A stretch of DNA of 64,000 nt from Vreelandella andesensis (GTDB taxonomy: Bacteria; Pseudomonadota; Gammaproteobacteria; Pseudomonadales; Halomonadaceae). The stretch covers positions 372,145-436,144 of the forward strand of contig NZ_RZHG01000019.1 of assembly GCF_003989795.1 (NCBI RefSeq), read 5' to 3'. A model generated the notes under the pieces. That model ran no database searches. It saw nothing but the letters and a program-made list of their open reading frames with translations, and was not told the DNA's origin. This document shows, piece after piece, positions 44,731 to 53,884 of the stretch; positions within the stretch are counted from its first letter, which is position 1; each line of letters begins with the position of its first letter. A program made the translations under genes and the position numbers.

Positions 44731-46170
44731 ATGGGAACACGTAATAAGGGAGTTGGCCCCTGGCTAGTTCTTGGGCTGCCGATAGCCCTTGGGTTGGCCT
44801 GGATAACTCAAGGCACCGGGGTAATCGAGAACGACCTCGAGCGCAATATCTACATTCCCGAAGAGCTGACCATGCCGCTGCAAGTGCAGTCCGCCTACAA
44901 TGGGGAACAGATCTTCTTCCGCTATCGCTGGCCAGCCGAGCGCCCCCATGTCTACCATGACATGCTGCGCTACGAAGATGGCGAGTGGGTTCGTCACGGC
45001 CGCTCGGTACCCGGGCCGGACCCCGACGGCACCTATGAAGACCGCGTCGCCATGCTGGTGGATGATGGTGGCGTTCCCCAGTTCGGCCGTTACGGTGGCT
45101 ACATCACCGTCGGCGATCAAATGCGCTTCTTCACCGACTCGGCTTCGCCAGCAGAGGTTGCGGAACATTCGCACCTGGGTGAACAGTTGGGCCAGAGCGA
45201 TGTGCGGAAGTACCTGCCGGCCACGCGATCCGACCAAAAAGACTGGCGCAGCGTCGTGGACGCCGATGTACTGGCGACACAGCGCGAGGCCGGCTACTTT
45301 CTCGACCTTTGGCACTGGCGCGCGGGACGCTCCAATCCCATCAATGTATCTGACGACCAGTGGATCGGCGAGTATCGCAACAGCGACGCTGGCTCCGGGC
45401 CTTATACCACCAACTGGGATGACGATAGCCAACAACCGGTCTGGATGCTCGACCCTGAACAGACCGGTCAGCGATCCTTGCGCTGGGAAGACGTGACATC
45501 GGGCGACGTCGATTTCGACGGTTTCTACTACTTGTCGGAAGACAACCGAACCGATTTCGACCCCGATCACGATTGGCAGAACGGTGACGTCATCCCGCGG
45601 CGTCTACTGCGCCAGCCTGTAGGCTCCCGCGGCGATATCGCTGTGCACGGCCAGGCACGTTGGGAAGATGGCTACTGGGACGTGACCCTGGTGCGTGACA
45701 TGGATACCCAAGCTCCGTTGGACGATAAAGCCTTCCGCGAACAGGGCGTTTACGACATCGGCATTGGCGTCTATCGCAATGCCACCGGTAGTCGCTGGCA
45801 CTACGTCTCCCATCCTTACACGGTGGGGCTAGGGCGCGAGGCCGACTTTCAGGCCATGGCCTTCAACGGGGACTCGCCCGACTGGTCGAATGACTGGTTC
45901 GACATGACGCTGTTTTATCCCGGGCAGGTTAACTGGCCGCTGCTGATCAGCAGCGCCCATGCTGGCGCCGAGGACATCGCTGAAGGTACCCCGGTGCGTG
46001 CGCGCCACAGCGAGAAGCAGCTTGCTCTGTATGGGGTAGAGATGGAATTCAATGACGCCATCACCTCGCGCTGGTTGATGACCCTGATAGCGGGCCTGAT
46101 TGCCATGCTCGGCGTGACCCTGGCTCTGTTGCCCACCTTTCGTTCCACTCGCCAAGGAGATCGCTCATGA
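44731..46170 (+). CDS. Ethylbenzene dehydrogenase-related heme-binding membrane protein
   Basis: This 479-residue protein has an N-terminal membrane anchor (about 11-28), a long exported beta-rich domain and a C-terminal membrane helix (about 452-470). The exported part resembles the heme-b-binding domain of the ethylbenzene dehydrogenase gamma subunit family (MPLQVQSAYNGEQIFFRYRW near the start, WDVTLVRDMDTQ and the SHPYTVGLG stretch late). The molybdenum subunit partners of that family are not encoded nearby. It overlaps the next gene by 4 nt. The perfect FNR/Anr box upstream suggests a role in low-oxygen electron transfer. Codons are markedly GC-rich compared with its flanks. Confidence 0.72.
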   Translation: MGTRNKGVGPWLVLGLPIALGLAWITQGTGVIENDLERNIYIPEELTMPLQVQSAYNGEQIFFRYRWPAERPHVYHDMLRYEDGEWVRHGRSVPGPDPDGTYEDRVAMLVDDGGVPQFGRYGGYITVGDQMRFFTDSASPAEVAEHSHLGEQLGQSDVRKYLPATRSDQKDWRSVVDADVLATQREAGYFLDLWHWRAGRSNPINVSDDQWIGEYRNSDAGSGPYTTNWDDDSQQPVWMLDPEQTGQRSLRWEDVTSGDVDFDGFYYLSEDNRTDFDPDHDWQNGDVIPRRLLRQPVGSRGDIAVHGQARWEDGYWDVTLVRDMDTQAPLDDKAFREQGVYDIGIGVYRNATGSRWHYVSHPYTVGLGREADFQAMAFNGDSPDWSNDWFDMTLFYPGQVNWPLLISSAHAGAEDIAEGTPVRARHSEKQLALYGVEMEFNDAITSRWLMTLIAGLIAMLGVTLALLPTFRSTRQGDRS

Positions 46171-46718
46171 ACGGCACCCATGCCATGCTCTCCCACTTTC
46201 CGATAGGATTCTGGGCACTTGCCACCCTGATGATTCTGGTCGGCTCCTTTATGACCGGTCGATTGGCGGATATCAGCCGTGCTGCTCTGCTGCCGGTGCT
46301 GGTGCTTAGCCTATTAGGAGCACTCGCGGCCATCGCTATCGGGTTTATCGTCTGGCCGATGGCCGCGAACCTCGCCAGCCCGCTGGCGCGCAACCATATC
46401 CTAATGGCCTTTTGGTCGCTGGGCATCTACTCCGCGATCACCGTATTAGTATGGAAAGCCGGTGATACGGCGTTCGATGGTGCCCGCCGCTGGGTGCTGG
46501 TGATTTTAGCCTTGACCGGTAGCCTTATGTTCGCATCGGCTGGAACCCTAGGCGGCCACCTCACAGGTTCCACCACCGCCTTTTCCCAGGTGCTTAGCCT
46601 AATGGGATGGGAAGTCTACACCACCTTCTATAGCCCATTGTGGGTCATCGCTGTCATGGTGCTCATCGGCATTGCTCTAGGGGTGCTCGGCATTATGAGC
46701 CAACGTCGAATCGGCTGA
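46167..46718 (+). CDS. DUF2231-like four-helix membrane protein
   Basis: This 183-residue inner-membrane protein has four or five helices and His residues at membrane ends (LSHFPIGFW near residue 10, RNHILMAFW near residue 75, GGHLTGS near residue 131). The layout resembles DUF2231 and related small b-type cytochrome-like proteins. Heme binding is inferred from these His residues. Its ATG overlaps the stop of the heme-domain gene, so the two should form one complex. Confidence 0.6.
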   Translation: MNGTHAMLSHFPIGFWALATLMILVGSFMTGRLADISRAALLPVLVLSLLGALAAIAIGFIVWPMAANLASPLARNHILMAFWSLGIYSAITVLVWKAGDTAFDGARRWVLVILALTGSLMFASAGTLGGHLTGSTTAFSQVLSLMGWEVYTTFYSPLWVIAVMVLIGIALGVLGIMSQRRIG

Positions 46719-47096
46719 TGCCAGCGCTTGCTGATATGGAACAAAGGTATGAAACATGGGGTTCGTTTCGACGAGCCCCGTGCCGTTGTTTAGAGCAAGG
46801 TTATTCGAGAGTGAATGTTTGCAATTAAATGACCGAGCTCTCGTTGCCTTAACATTATTTACAAAATAAACACGCCATACTTAATTTAATTATCTGCCTT
46901 ATTTATATTTTTTCTTTAACTACTGTTGACGTGAGCGCTATAGAAGCGCAAACTGGTCTCAGTTGGTTAGCAAGTCGAACGTTGTCAGCAGTATCGAAGC
47001 ATTTTAGCGTTGAGCCTGGTGAAAGTTTCTTGTCCTACCCTCTGTAACTCGGGTATTTCCCCGGCATTAATTCCGCTAAATCGAGGATCTTCGATC
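46719..47096. other. Intergenic region and cold-shock gene leader
   Basis: About 378 bp without a gene. Sequence from about 46850 is AT-rich and should hold the promoter of the cold-shock gene. A long untranslated leader is usual for cspA-type genes. Confidence 0.4.
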
Positions 47097-47303
47097 ATGG
47101 CAACTGGTACTGTAAAGTGGTTTAACGACACTAAAGGCTTCGGCTTTATTTCTCCTGAAGTCAGCGGCGACGACTTGTTCGCACACTTCTCCGAAATTCA
47201 AGCAGAAGGCTTTAAATCCCTGCAAGACGGTCAAAAGGTTTCTTTTGACGTCACCCAGGGCCAAAAAGGCCTTCAAGCTTCTAACATCAAGGTAATGGCG
47301 TAA
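47097..47303 (+). CDS. Cold-shock protein (CspA family)
   Basis: This 68-residue nucleic-acid-binding protein is a single cold-shock domain with both RNP motifs: KGFGFISPE (RNP1) and DLFAHFSEI (RNP2). It acts as an RNA chaperone. ATG 47097 with AGGA 9 nt upstream gives the standard family length. An in-frame upstream start at 47010 would add an unconserved leader and is rejected. A strong terminator follows. Confidence 0.95.
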   Translation: MATGTVKWFNDTKGFGFISPEVSGDDLFAHFSEIQAEGFKSLQDGQKVSFDVTQGQKGLQASNIKVMA

Positions 47304-47346
47304 AAACCATACTGTGATGCTAGTTACCGACTAGTTCGGTAAGCTT

Positions 47347-47374
47347 AAAAACCCCGCCTAGTGCGGGGTTTTTT
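47347..47374 (+). terminator. Rho-independent terminator of the cold-shock gene
   Basis: AAAAACCCCGC pairs with GCGGGGTTTTT across a CTAGT loop, 43 bp after the stop, ending in a T-run. Confidence 0.93.
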
Positions 47375-47712
47375 GTGTTTATTTGCTTTTGTTTCCGTAT
47401 ATTTTTTGTTTTTTATTAATGGCTACTCTATATCCTACTTCGATAATAGTAGGTAGATAATAATGGTACGTAGATAATAATGGTACGTAGATAATAATAG
47501 TACGTAGCCGATCGCCTGCTTTTTTCATCGCCGTTGTTCTTCGCTTTTTTAATAATATTCTGATATGTATGAATTTTATTCTCTTCGCTGTTGCTTAGTC
47601 ACTGCTATTTTCTCGAACAATACCTCATGTGCATTGCTCATTGCGGATGTTGCTACGACAATAAGCCAAGTGAATTCGTAGGTAAGCAACACACGGCGGT
47701 GGAGCATCCGGT
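47375..47712. other. AT-rich intergenic region before MFS gene
   Basis: About 340 bp with no gene. It contains the 17-bp triple repeat at 47453-47503 and presumably the promoter of the MFS gene. Confidence 0.4.
47453..47503. repeat. Short tandem repeat, 17 bp x 3
   Basis: GTAGATAATAATGGTAC occurs twice and GTAGATAATAATAGTAC once, head to tail. Confidence 0.88.
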
Positions 47713-49026
47713 ATGAAAACCTTGTCGAACATGGGATTTGCCTTATTTGGAGCCGCCCTGGTCGCGATTAGTTATGGGCTTGCGCGTTTTGCGTTTGGTT
47801 TGTTTGTGCCTTCCATTAGTGCTGAGCTGGAACTGACAGCGTACTTGGTTGGTATTATCGGGGCACTGCCATTTATTAGTTTCGTACTTTTCACGCTGGT
47901 TGCTCCGCTTGCAGCGGATCGGCTCGGTGCGCGTAACTTGGCAGTGCTTTCCGGCGGGTTTGGTGTTGCCGGCCTTGTGTTGATCAGTCAGTCGTCAAGT
48001 GCTTTATCGCTCGGTGTGGGTGTGTTTGTGTGTGGCATTTGCACTGGCTTGATGATGCCCGCACTGACTGCTGCGATGCAGGCGTTGGTGAGCCGAACGA
48101 TGCATGGTCGGGTTAGCTCCATCATGAATGCAGGCACCAGTGTCGGCATTATTGTGGCAGTGCCCACCGTTATATTTCTGGCAAACGCCTGGCGCTTTAC
48201 CTATTTAAGCTTTGCTGTGTTGGCAGGCGTTGGAGTCATCGCCGCGTGGTACTTCATTCCTTCGGTTTCTCGGGTTGTGCCAGCGAATGCGGCGCCACCA
48301 CCGCCGATCTCACGGTTACAGTGGTCGCGTCTTATCCGGCTTTCACTCTTTGCTTTTGCCATGGGCTTTGTGTCTTCGCCGTTCTGGCTTTTTGCCCCTG
48401 ACTTAGCCGTTACTCTTGGCGGGTTGCCACCTCATCAAACCGGCTGGCTTTGGTTTGCGGTAGGGCTTGCGGGGCTTGGGGGAGCGGTAGTGAGTGATTT
48501 GGCTGACCGCAACAACCCGCCCATTACGCAAGCGTTAATGCTGATGATGTTGTCTGCGAGCTTAGTATTGCTCGCTGCGAGCCCAAGCCAGTTAGGATTG
48601 GCAATGTTTTCGGCGTTGGTCTTCGGTCTTGCTTATATGAGCTTGACGGGCCTGTATTTAATGACCGGTATTCGGCTACTACCTGGCCGACTCTCGATGG
48701 GGCCAGTGCTGCCTTTTATGGCATGTGCGTTGGGGCAAGCGGCAGGCTCGCCGGTCGTTGGCCTACTGGTAGATGGGTTTGGATATGCCTATGCGTTCTC
48801 AGTCTTTTCGGTTATTGGCATTGTGATGGCGGTTATATCGCCAGCGTATCCAGGGCACATTGATTACTGGGCAGACTGGGCGGAGGAGAACGCAGAAGAG
48901 GAACAAGTTCAAGAAGAGCAGCCGCCCGCTGAAGAGACGGGTCTTCAGGCAGCGTATGACCACCAGTTGCTTGACGAAAATGGCGAACCGATTGAACTTG
49001 CCGCTGAAGAATCCAATACCTCTTAA
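47713..49026 (+). CDS. MFS transporter with acidic C-terminal tail
   Basis: This 437-residue inner-membrane protein has twelve helices (about residues 5-385) and a major facilitator loop (LAADRLGARNLAVLSGG, about 73-89). It resembles the YbfB-type MFS group (ISYGLARFAFGLFVPSIS near the N terminus). The last 50 residues form a Glu/Gln-rich cytoplasmic tail (EENAEEEQVQEEQPPAEE), unusual for the family. The substrate is unknown. CGGTGGAGC lies before the ATG. Confidence 0.82.
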   Translation: MKTLSNMGFALFGAALVAISYGLARFAFGLFVPSISAELELTAYLVGIIGALPFISFVLFTLVAPLAADRLGARNLAVLSGGFGVAGLVLISQSSSALSLGVGVFVCGICTGLMMPALTAAMQALVSRTMHGRVSSIMNAGTSVGIIVAVPTVIFLANAWRFTYLSFAVLAGVGVIAAWYFIPSVSRVVPANAAPPPPISRLQWSRLIRLSLFAFAMGFVSSPFWLFAPDLAVTLGGLPPHQTGWLWFAVGLAGLGGAVVSDLADRNNPPITQALMLMMLSASLVLLAASPSQLGLAMFSALVFGLAYMSLTGLYLMTGIRLLPGRLSMGPVLPFMACALGQAAGSPVVGLLVDGFGYAYAFSVFSVIGIVMAVISPAYPGHIDYWADWAEENAEEEQVQEEQPPAEETGLQAAYDHQLLDENGEPIELAAEESNTS

Positions 49027-49077
49027 TCGCTGTGCGGTTGAGATTAATGAATAGTGGGGCCGACTGCTCTAGTGACA

Positions 49078-49215
49078 TCAAGATTGGTTAGCGATTTTCC
49101 GCCAGGGTTTACCTTCACAAGTAGCATAGTTTGGGCAGTTGGTAAGGCAGCCGCGGCAGGGCAATCGAAGGGGTGTAGAGGGTGGTGTAGATGTCGTTTT
49201 TGTTGACGCTGTCAT
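49078..49215 (-). CDS. Tiny Cys-rich protein (45 residues)
   Basis: A 45-codon gene on the minus strand encodes a Thr/Pro-rich N terminus and a C-terminal knot with Cys20, Cys23, Cys27 and Cys33 (C-x2-C-x3-C-x5-C, within PCRGCLTNCPNYATC) followed by EGKPWRK. The spacing suggests a small zinc or iron-sulfur site, but I do not recognise the family. ATG 49215 has a modest GAG upstream. It is convergent with the MFS gene. Confidence rests on the Cys spacing only. Confidence 0.45.
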   Translation of the reverse strand: MTASTKTTSTPPSTPLRLPCRGCLTNCPNYATCEGKPWRKIANQS

Positions 49216-49440
49216 ATTAATCTCGTCTTTGTTTGTGGGGCTGGGGTATTTAAGGCGGTTGCACGGTCAATCGTTGGTGCCATCGCCTACCCTGGCCTTG
49301 CCACCGTAGTTCACTGTAGCAGCCATTGAGTCCATAACCCAGCTGTGTTGAAAGCGCGCATCAACGAACGGTTGGCTGCGTGCCATCAGTTTGCCTGCTA
49401 TGGTCGTCGATCGTTTCCTGTTACTGAGCCCGCTACTATT

Positions 49441-51198
49441 ATGAACCAGCGCCCTAATCGCCATGTCCTGCTTCGGTTATTAGGCTTTTTACGGCCTTAC
49501 CGTTTGCGTCTTGCCTTGGCAGGCTTTGCTTTGCTATTGGCTTCCGGCAGCGTGCTATTGCTAGGCAATGGGCTGCGGTTGGTGATCGACAATGGTTTTC
49601 TGGCGGGGGACTCACGGGCATTAGCCAAGACGCTGGGGATGATGCTGGGCGTAGTAGCGTTATTGGCGACGGCATCTGCGTTGCGCTACTACCAAGTTAC
49701 CTGGATTGGGGAGCGACTTGCTGCCGATTTGCGTCGGCATGTTTTTGACCATTTGCTAACCTTGGAACCGAGTTTTTTCGAAAGTGCCAGTGATGGTCGC
49801 GCGGCGGGCGAAATTGCTTCACGGCTGACCGCCGATACCAGCGTGCTGCAAAGCCTGTTTGGTTCTTCAATCTCACTAGCATTGCGCAATGTGTTCATGC
49901 TGATTGGTGCGGTCGTACTAATGCTGGTGACTCAGCCGTGGCTTTCGGCAATGGTGCTTGTGGGTATTCCTGCCACGTTGCTGCCGATTGTATGGTACGG
50001 CCGTCGCGTGCGTCGGCTTTCTCGCACCAGCCAAGATCGTGTCGCGGAACTTGGCCGCTATGCTGAAGAGGCGCTCAGCGGACTTCGAACGCTTCAAGCA
50101 TTTACCCATGAAACGGTTGATAAACGCCACTATGGTCAGCGCGTCGAGCAGGCGTTTGTCAGTGCGGTGGCGCGAACTCAGCAGCGTGCCTGGCTAACCG
50201 GCGTTGCAATGCTGGTGGTTTTCAGTGGTGTTGGCTTAATGCTTTGGCAAGGCGGTCAGGCGGTGCTGGCCGGTACCATGAGCGCCGGAGAGTTATCGGC
50301 ATTTATTTTTTACGCAGTGCTTGCCGCCGGGGCGGTGGCTACCTTAGCGGAAGTGGCGGGTGATGTGCAGCGTGCCGCCGGAGCAGCAGAACGTCTATTT
50401 GAATTACTTGATGCGCAGCCCACTATACGGCCTCCTTCTAGCGCTGCCCTATTGCCACATCCTGTGCGTGGCCACATTACCTTAGAAAATATTTGCTTCA
50501 CTTACCCTGGGCGAGAAATCCCAGCCCTTTGCCACTTTGATCTGAGTATTCAGGCCGGAGAGCGGGTGGCCGTTGTTGGGCCTTCTGGCGCTGGAAAGAG
50601 CACCTTATTAGGGCTACTGCTACGCTTTTACGATCCCGATCAAGGCCGTGTTACGTTGGATGGCTTTGATATCCGTACGTTGGACATCGCTGCGTTGCGC
50701 AACGTTATGGGAGTCGTTGCTCAAGAACCTGTGTTATTTAGTGGTTCGGTTGCTGACAACCTTCGCTACGGCTGCCCTGGGGCGAGTAGTGGCAAACTGC
50801 GTGCTGCGGCAGCTGACGCCAGCGCAATTGACTTCATTGACGCGCTTCCCCAGGGATTTGATACACCTCTAGGGCCTGGTGGCGTGCAACTTTCTGGGGG
50901 GCAACGCCAGCGGCTTGCGATTGCTCGCGCGCTGCTTAAAAATCCGGCGGTGCTGTTGCTTGATGAAGCGACCAGTGCGCTGGATGCCGAGAGCGAGCGC
51001 CTTGTACAGCAGGCGTTAGATAGGCTGATGCGCGGACGCACTAGTATTGTGATTGCCCATCGGCTCGCGACGGTAATTAACGCAGACCGCTTGTTGGTGC
51101 TGAAAGATGGGCAGCTTGTGGCGTCGGGCACACATGCTGAATTAATCACGACTAGCCCGCTTTATCGCCATTTAGCGGCGTTGCAGTTTGGTGCCTAA
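49441..51198 (+). CDS. MsbA-like ABC exporter, fused permease-ATPase
   Basis: This 585-residue half transporter has six N-terminal helices (about 15-300) and a C-terminal ATPase domain with Walker A GPSGAGKST (about 380), signature LSGGQRQRLAIARALL, Walker B VLLLDEATSALD and a His switch in IAHRLA. It should act as a homodimeric exporter of lipid, drug or peptide. The family is MsbA/LmrA-like, but msbA's usual partner lpxK is absent, so a true lipid A role is not implied. ATG 49441 gives the family length. The TTG at 49345 would add 32 unconserved residues. Confidence 0.88.
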   Translation: MNQRPNRHVLLRLLGFLRPYRLRLALAGFALLLASGSVLLLGNGLRLVIDNGFLAGDSRALAKTLGMMLGVVALLATASALRYYQVTWIGERLAADLRRHVFDHLLTLEPSFFESASDGRAAGEIASRLTADTSVLQSLFGSSISLALRNVFMLIGAVVLMLVTQPWLSAMVLVGIPATLLPIVWYGRRVRRLSRTSQDRVAELGRYAEEALSGLRTLQAFTHETVDKRHYGQRVEQAFVSAVARTQQRAWLTGVAMLVVFSGVGLMLWQGGQAVLAGTMSAGELSAFIFYAVLAAGAVATLAEVAGDVQRAAGAAERLFELLDAQPTIRPPSSAALLPHPVRGHITLENICFTYPGREIPALCHFDLSIQAGERVAVVGPSGAGKSTLLGLLLRFYDPDQGRVTLDGFDIRTLDIAALRNVMGVVAQEPVLFSGSVADNLRYGCPGASSGKLRAAAADASAIDFIDALPQGFDTPLGPGGVQLSGGQRQRLAIARALLKNPAVLLLDEATSALDAESERLVQQALDRLMRGRTSIVIAHRLATVINADRLLVLKDGQLVASGTHAELITTSPLYRHLAALQFGA

Positions 51199-51212
51199 AC
51201 GCTACTCTCGAC

Positions 51213-51719
51213 TTAGCTACTATCCAGAAAGAGCAGTGCGAGACCGTTTTGATGGCGATGGGCTGCGCTCAATCCTAAGACTAGCCGATCGTAAAAGAGC
51301 GTCCTATTAGTTAGTTTTGTCAGTGGATCATGGTGGGCGAGAAAACGTAACGCATCTTCAGCTTGAATTTGGCTTGTCACGTCCCGCGCAACACCGATGC
51401 GCACTTCTTCGTCGTCATACTAGCGGGCAGACCACAATATATGCACGATACTGCCATCCTTACGGAGATAGCGGTTGCGAAAATCGACATGGGGCTGGCC
51501 GTTCATAACGCTAACAATGGAGGCTTTTGTTATCGAGAGGTCGCCAGGATGCATGTAATTGGTAATTAAGGTGCCGGTCAGCTCATCTGCACAATAGCCA
51601 AGCAGTGATTCACAGGCATCACTCACAAAGAGAATTTGATTGTTTCTATCGACAACGAAGACAGTGTCCAGCATCAGATGCACTAGCTTAGGATAAAGCG
51701 CTTGCAGGTCAACGGGCAT
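51213..51719 (-). pseudogene. Broken PAS-GGDEF gene
   Basis: One minus-strand frame encodes a PAS domain (MLDTVFVVDRNNQILFVSD..., FRNRYLRKDGSIVHILW), an in-frame TAG at 51420-51422, then the PAC end (VRIGVARDVTSQIQAEDALR) and the start of a GGDEF domain (LAHHDPLTKLTNRTLFYDRL...LALLFLD). The rest of the GGDEF, including its active site, is missing. The frame stops 12 bp from the ABC exporter stop. A deletion fused the remnant to the exporter's end. It is the eighth c-di-GMP gene of the window, but cannot make an active cyclase. Confidence 0.8.
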
Positions 51720-52303
51720 AGGCTAATCCGGTTAAGTTCGTTCAATAACAGGCTTGTTGCCATGGGGCGATAAAAGTCATCAGTTGGGAAATGCTGCCAG
51801 CAACTCGATCATAACTGACGACTCAATGCCTAATACACTGACTAGACAAAGTTGGTTTTTTAGTTGGTGAAGTCAACAGGCGCTATCATGAGCTCAATCG
51901 CCGTAAAAGCAGTGATAGAATGCAAGTGCGCGAAAATAAAAAAGTTATTCTATGGATGACTACCCACTTTTAGTATCGCAAAATGCCCCGCGAATATTAC
52001 GGCGGGTTTGAGACCGGTGAGGGTCTGAAGCACATGACACAGCGACGTTTTCCCCCAATGTGCCGGTGCCCTTCGAGGTGGAAGATGCTGATCAGCATTA
52101 CCACATACCGCTGTTGCTTTGTCCCTACGGCTATTCAACTTACCGCGGTAATTAATGCCGAAGAACCAGCACTGCTTAGTCGTTCGGTTTATTAGCAAAT
52201 ACATTTTTCGATGCTTTATATATTAATGACGTCATTTATCAATAGCCCATTTTATTAGCAACTTCATTTATTAGTTATCCAATTAAACGAGAGGGAATGA
52301 ATA
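51720..52303. other. Intergenic region with no recognised gene
   Basis: About 580 bp. Short open frames around 51950-52204 on both strands lack ribosome sites and family resemblance. It may be decayed coding DNA next to the GGDEF pseudogene. The AT-rich end holds the promoter of the 58-residue secreted protein. Confidence 0.35.
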
Positions 52304-52480
52304 ATGAAAACACTTAATATCGTTGCTGCCATTGTCCTTGAACCGGCTTCTGGCTTTGCGTTAGCGGAACGCGGTTCAGGTGAAGATAATCAAATCGCCT
52401 ATCCTGAGTCGACGTCCCTGCAACGAAGCAGTGCTGATGGGCATAGCAGCCTTACTGAACTGACGGTCAAAAATCGCTAA
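52304..52480 (+). CDS. Small secreted protein (58 residues)
   Basis: This 58-residue protein has a probable signal peptide (MKTLNIVAAIVLEPASGFALA) cleaved near residue 21, leaving a short polar mature peptide rich in Ser/Glu. A Glu inside the hydrophobic core is unusual for a signal. GAGGGA lies 7-9 nt before the ATG and a strong terminator follows, supporting a real transcription unit. The family and function are not recognised. Confidence 0.6.
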   Translation: MKTLNIVAAIVLEPASGFALAERGSGEDNQIAYPESTSLQRSSADGHSSLTELTVKNR

Positions 52481-52520
52481 TCCATTTTAAAACGCGTTTA
52501 ATGAAACACTACATTAGGTA

Positions 52521-52561
52521 AAACAATAACGGTCTCTTTTTATAGAGGCCGTTATTGTTTT
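52521..52561 (+). terminator. Terminator after the small secreted protein gene
   Basis: AAACAATAACGGTCTC pairs with GAGGCCGTTATTGTTT (one G-U) around an 8-nt loop. The T-rich 3' arm completes a bidirectional-type terminator. Confidence 0.88.
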
Positions 52562-52768
52562 GGTTAGTAACCGCCCTTGTAATCTGTACTATCTTTAATT
52601 TACATCCCGTCCTTGGCGGCCATGTAATAAAACAAAATAACCAGTTTGGTCATTTCTATGCTGTGATCACGTTGTGCCAAAACAAGGCGCGCCAGTAAGC
52701 TCTCAGGCTAGGCTTGCATAGCCTGCAGGCTAAAAAACAATTACTAAAAAAATGCTAGGAGAAACGCA

Positions 52769-53707
52769 ATGTTCAACAAAACCGCTATTGCCGCGTCTGT
52801 CATTATGATGTCAATCACAACAGCACAGGCCCAAGACACTTATCGCATTGGCATCACTCAAAATAACGTCGGTGTTGATAGTTATCAAACAACCTATGAA
52901 AGCGCGTTTGAAGCTGCCGCTGAAAAGGCAGGCAATGTCGATATCGTGGTGCTAGATGCTGGTGGTGACGTTGCACGTCAGATCGGTCAGGTGCGTAACC
53001 TGATCCAGCAGCAGATGGATGCCATCATCATCTGGCCAACCAACGGCCAAGCGGTCATTCCGGCCATTCGTCAGGCGCACAATGCAGGCATTCCAGTCAT
53101 AGTGACAAATTCAAAAATCGCTGAAGCGGGTCTGGAATTCATTTCTGCCTTTTCTGGCCCTGATAACGTCCAGCAAGGGATTTCGTCTGCCGAAATGATG
53201 TGTGATGCCTTGGGCGGTGAAGGTAAGGTCGTGCAGATCTCTGGTCAACCGGGTTATACCACGGCTCTTGAACGTGCCACGGGGTTTGAAAAACGTCTTC
53301 CGGAAGTGTGCCCTGATGTCGAGTTAGTGGAAACCCAGCCTGGCAACTGGAACCGTGAGCGGGCACAGCGGGTGATGGAAGACTTCCTGACCAAATATGA
53401 TCAAATCGATGGTGTCTATTCAGGCGACGACAACATGGGTGTGGGTGCCCTGAACGCTGCTAAGGGCGCTGGCCGAGCGGATGAAATCATCTTTATTGGC
53501 GCGACCAACTTTGCCGTCGGTTACGACGCGATTGAACGTGGCGAGTATTACGGCTCTATCTACCAGTCACCGGTAGATGATGCGGAAGCGGCGCTGCAAA
53601 CAGCCCTGGATGTGTTGGCAGGGAAAGAGTTACCGAAGATGAACTTCTTCGAGACACCTAAAATTACCGCGGAAAACCTCGAAGAGTTCGATCGTCCGGT
53701 TTTCTGA
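52769..53707 (+). CDS. ABC importer periplasmic binding protein (RbsB/type 1 family)
   Basis: This 312-residue receptor has a signal peptide cleaved after TTAQA (about residue 22) and a type 1 periplasmic binding fold (DTYRIGITQNNVGVD..., IIIWPTNGQAVIPAIRQAHNAGIPVIVTNS, GVYSGDDNMGVGALNAAKGAG). Such receptors serve sugar ABC importers, but here the operon downstream encodes hydroxyquinol catabolism, so a glycoside or an unusual aromatic or heterocyclic ligand is possible. AGGAGAAACGCA precedes the ATG. A stable hairpin lies between it and the permease gene. Confidence 0.88.
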   Translation: MFNKTAIAASVIMMSITTAQAQDTYRIGITQNNVGVDSYQTTYESAFEAAAEKAGNVDIVVLDAGGDVARQIGQVRNLIQQQMDAIIIWPTNGQAVIPAIRQAHNAGIPVIVTNSKIAEAGLEFISAFSGPDNVQQGISSAEMMCDALGGEGKVVQISGQPGYTTALERATGFEKRLPEVCPDVELVETQPGNWNRERAQRVMEDFLTKYDQIDGVYSGDDNMGVGALNAAKGAGRADEIIFIGATNFAVGYDAIERGEYYGSIYQSPVDDAEAALQTALDVLAGKELPKMNFFETPKITAENLEEFDRPVF

Positions 53708-53728
53708 TGGCAAACCGTGCTGCCTTTC

Positions 53729-53757
53729 AGCGTCAGCCTCTACATGAGGCTGGCGCT
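53729..53757 (+). other. Intercistronic hairpin after binding-protein gene
   Basis: AGCGTCAGCCTC pairs with GAGGCTGGCGCT (one G-U) around a 5-nt loop. No T-run follows. Such hairpins protect receptor mRNA 3' ends and raise receptor dosage relative to permease. Confidence 0.65.
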
Positions 53758-53884
53758 AGGTAGGTTAGCTGCTGTCTGAAATAGACATTCCTGCACGGGA
53801 AGGCACGGTGAGCCGCTGTGATCTATCGATTTTGTCATAGCGGTTCCCATTGCCTGCCAAGGTAACTCCATACGGGTGAATAAA

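Noticed and set aside
44764..45570. 268-codon open frame antisense to the heme-domain protein gene
   Set aside because: It is a by-product of GC-rich codon use in the + strand gene and has no recognisable domain.
47010..47096. 29-residue N-terminal extension of the cold-shock protein
   Set aside because: The standard family start MATGTVKWF is at 47097 with a ribosome site; the upstream part is leader.
51950..52204. Overlapping 70-84-codon open frames on both strands
   Set aside because: Neither has a ribosome site or recognisable sequence.
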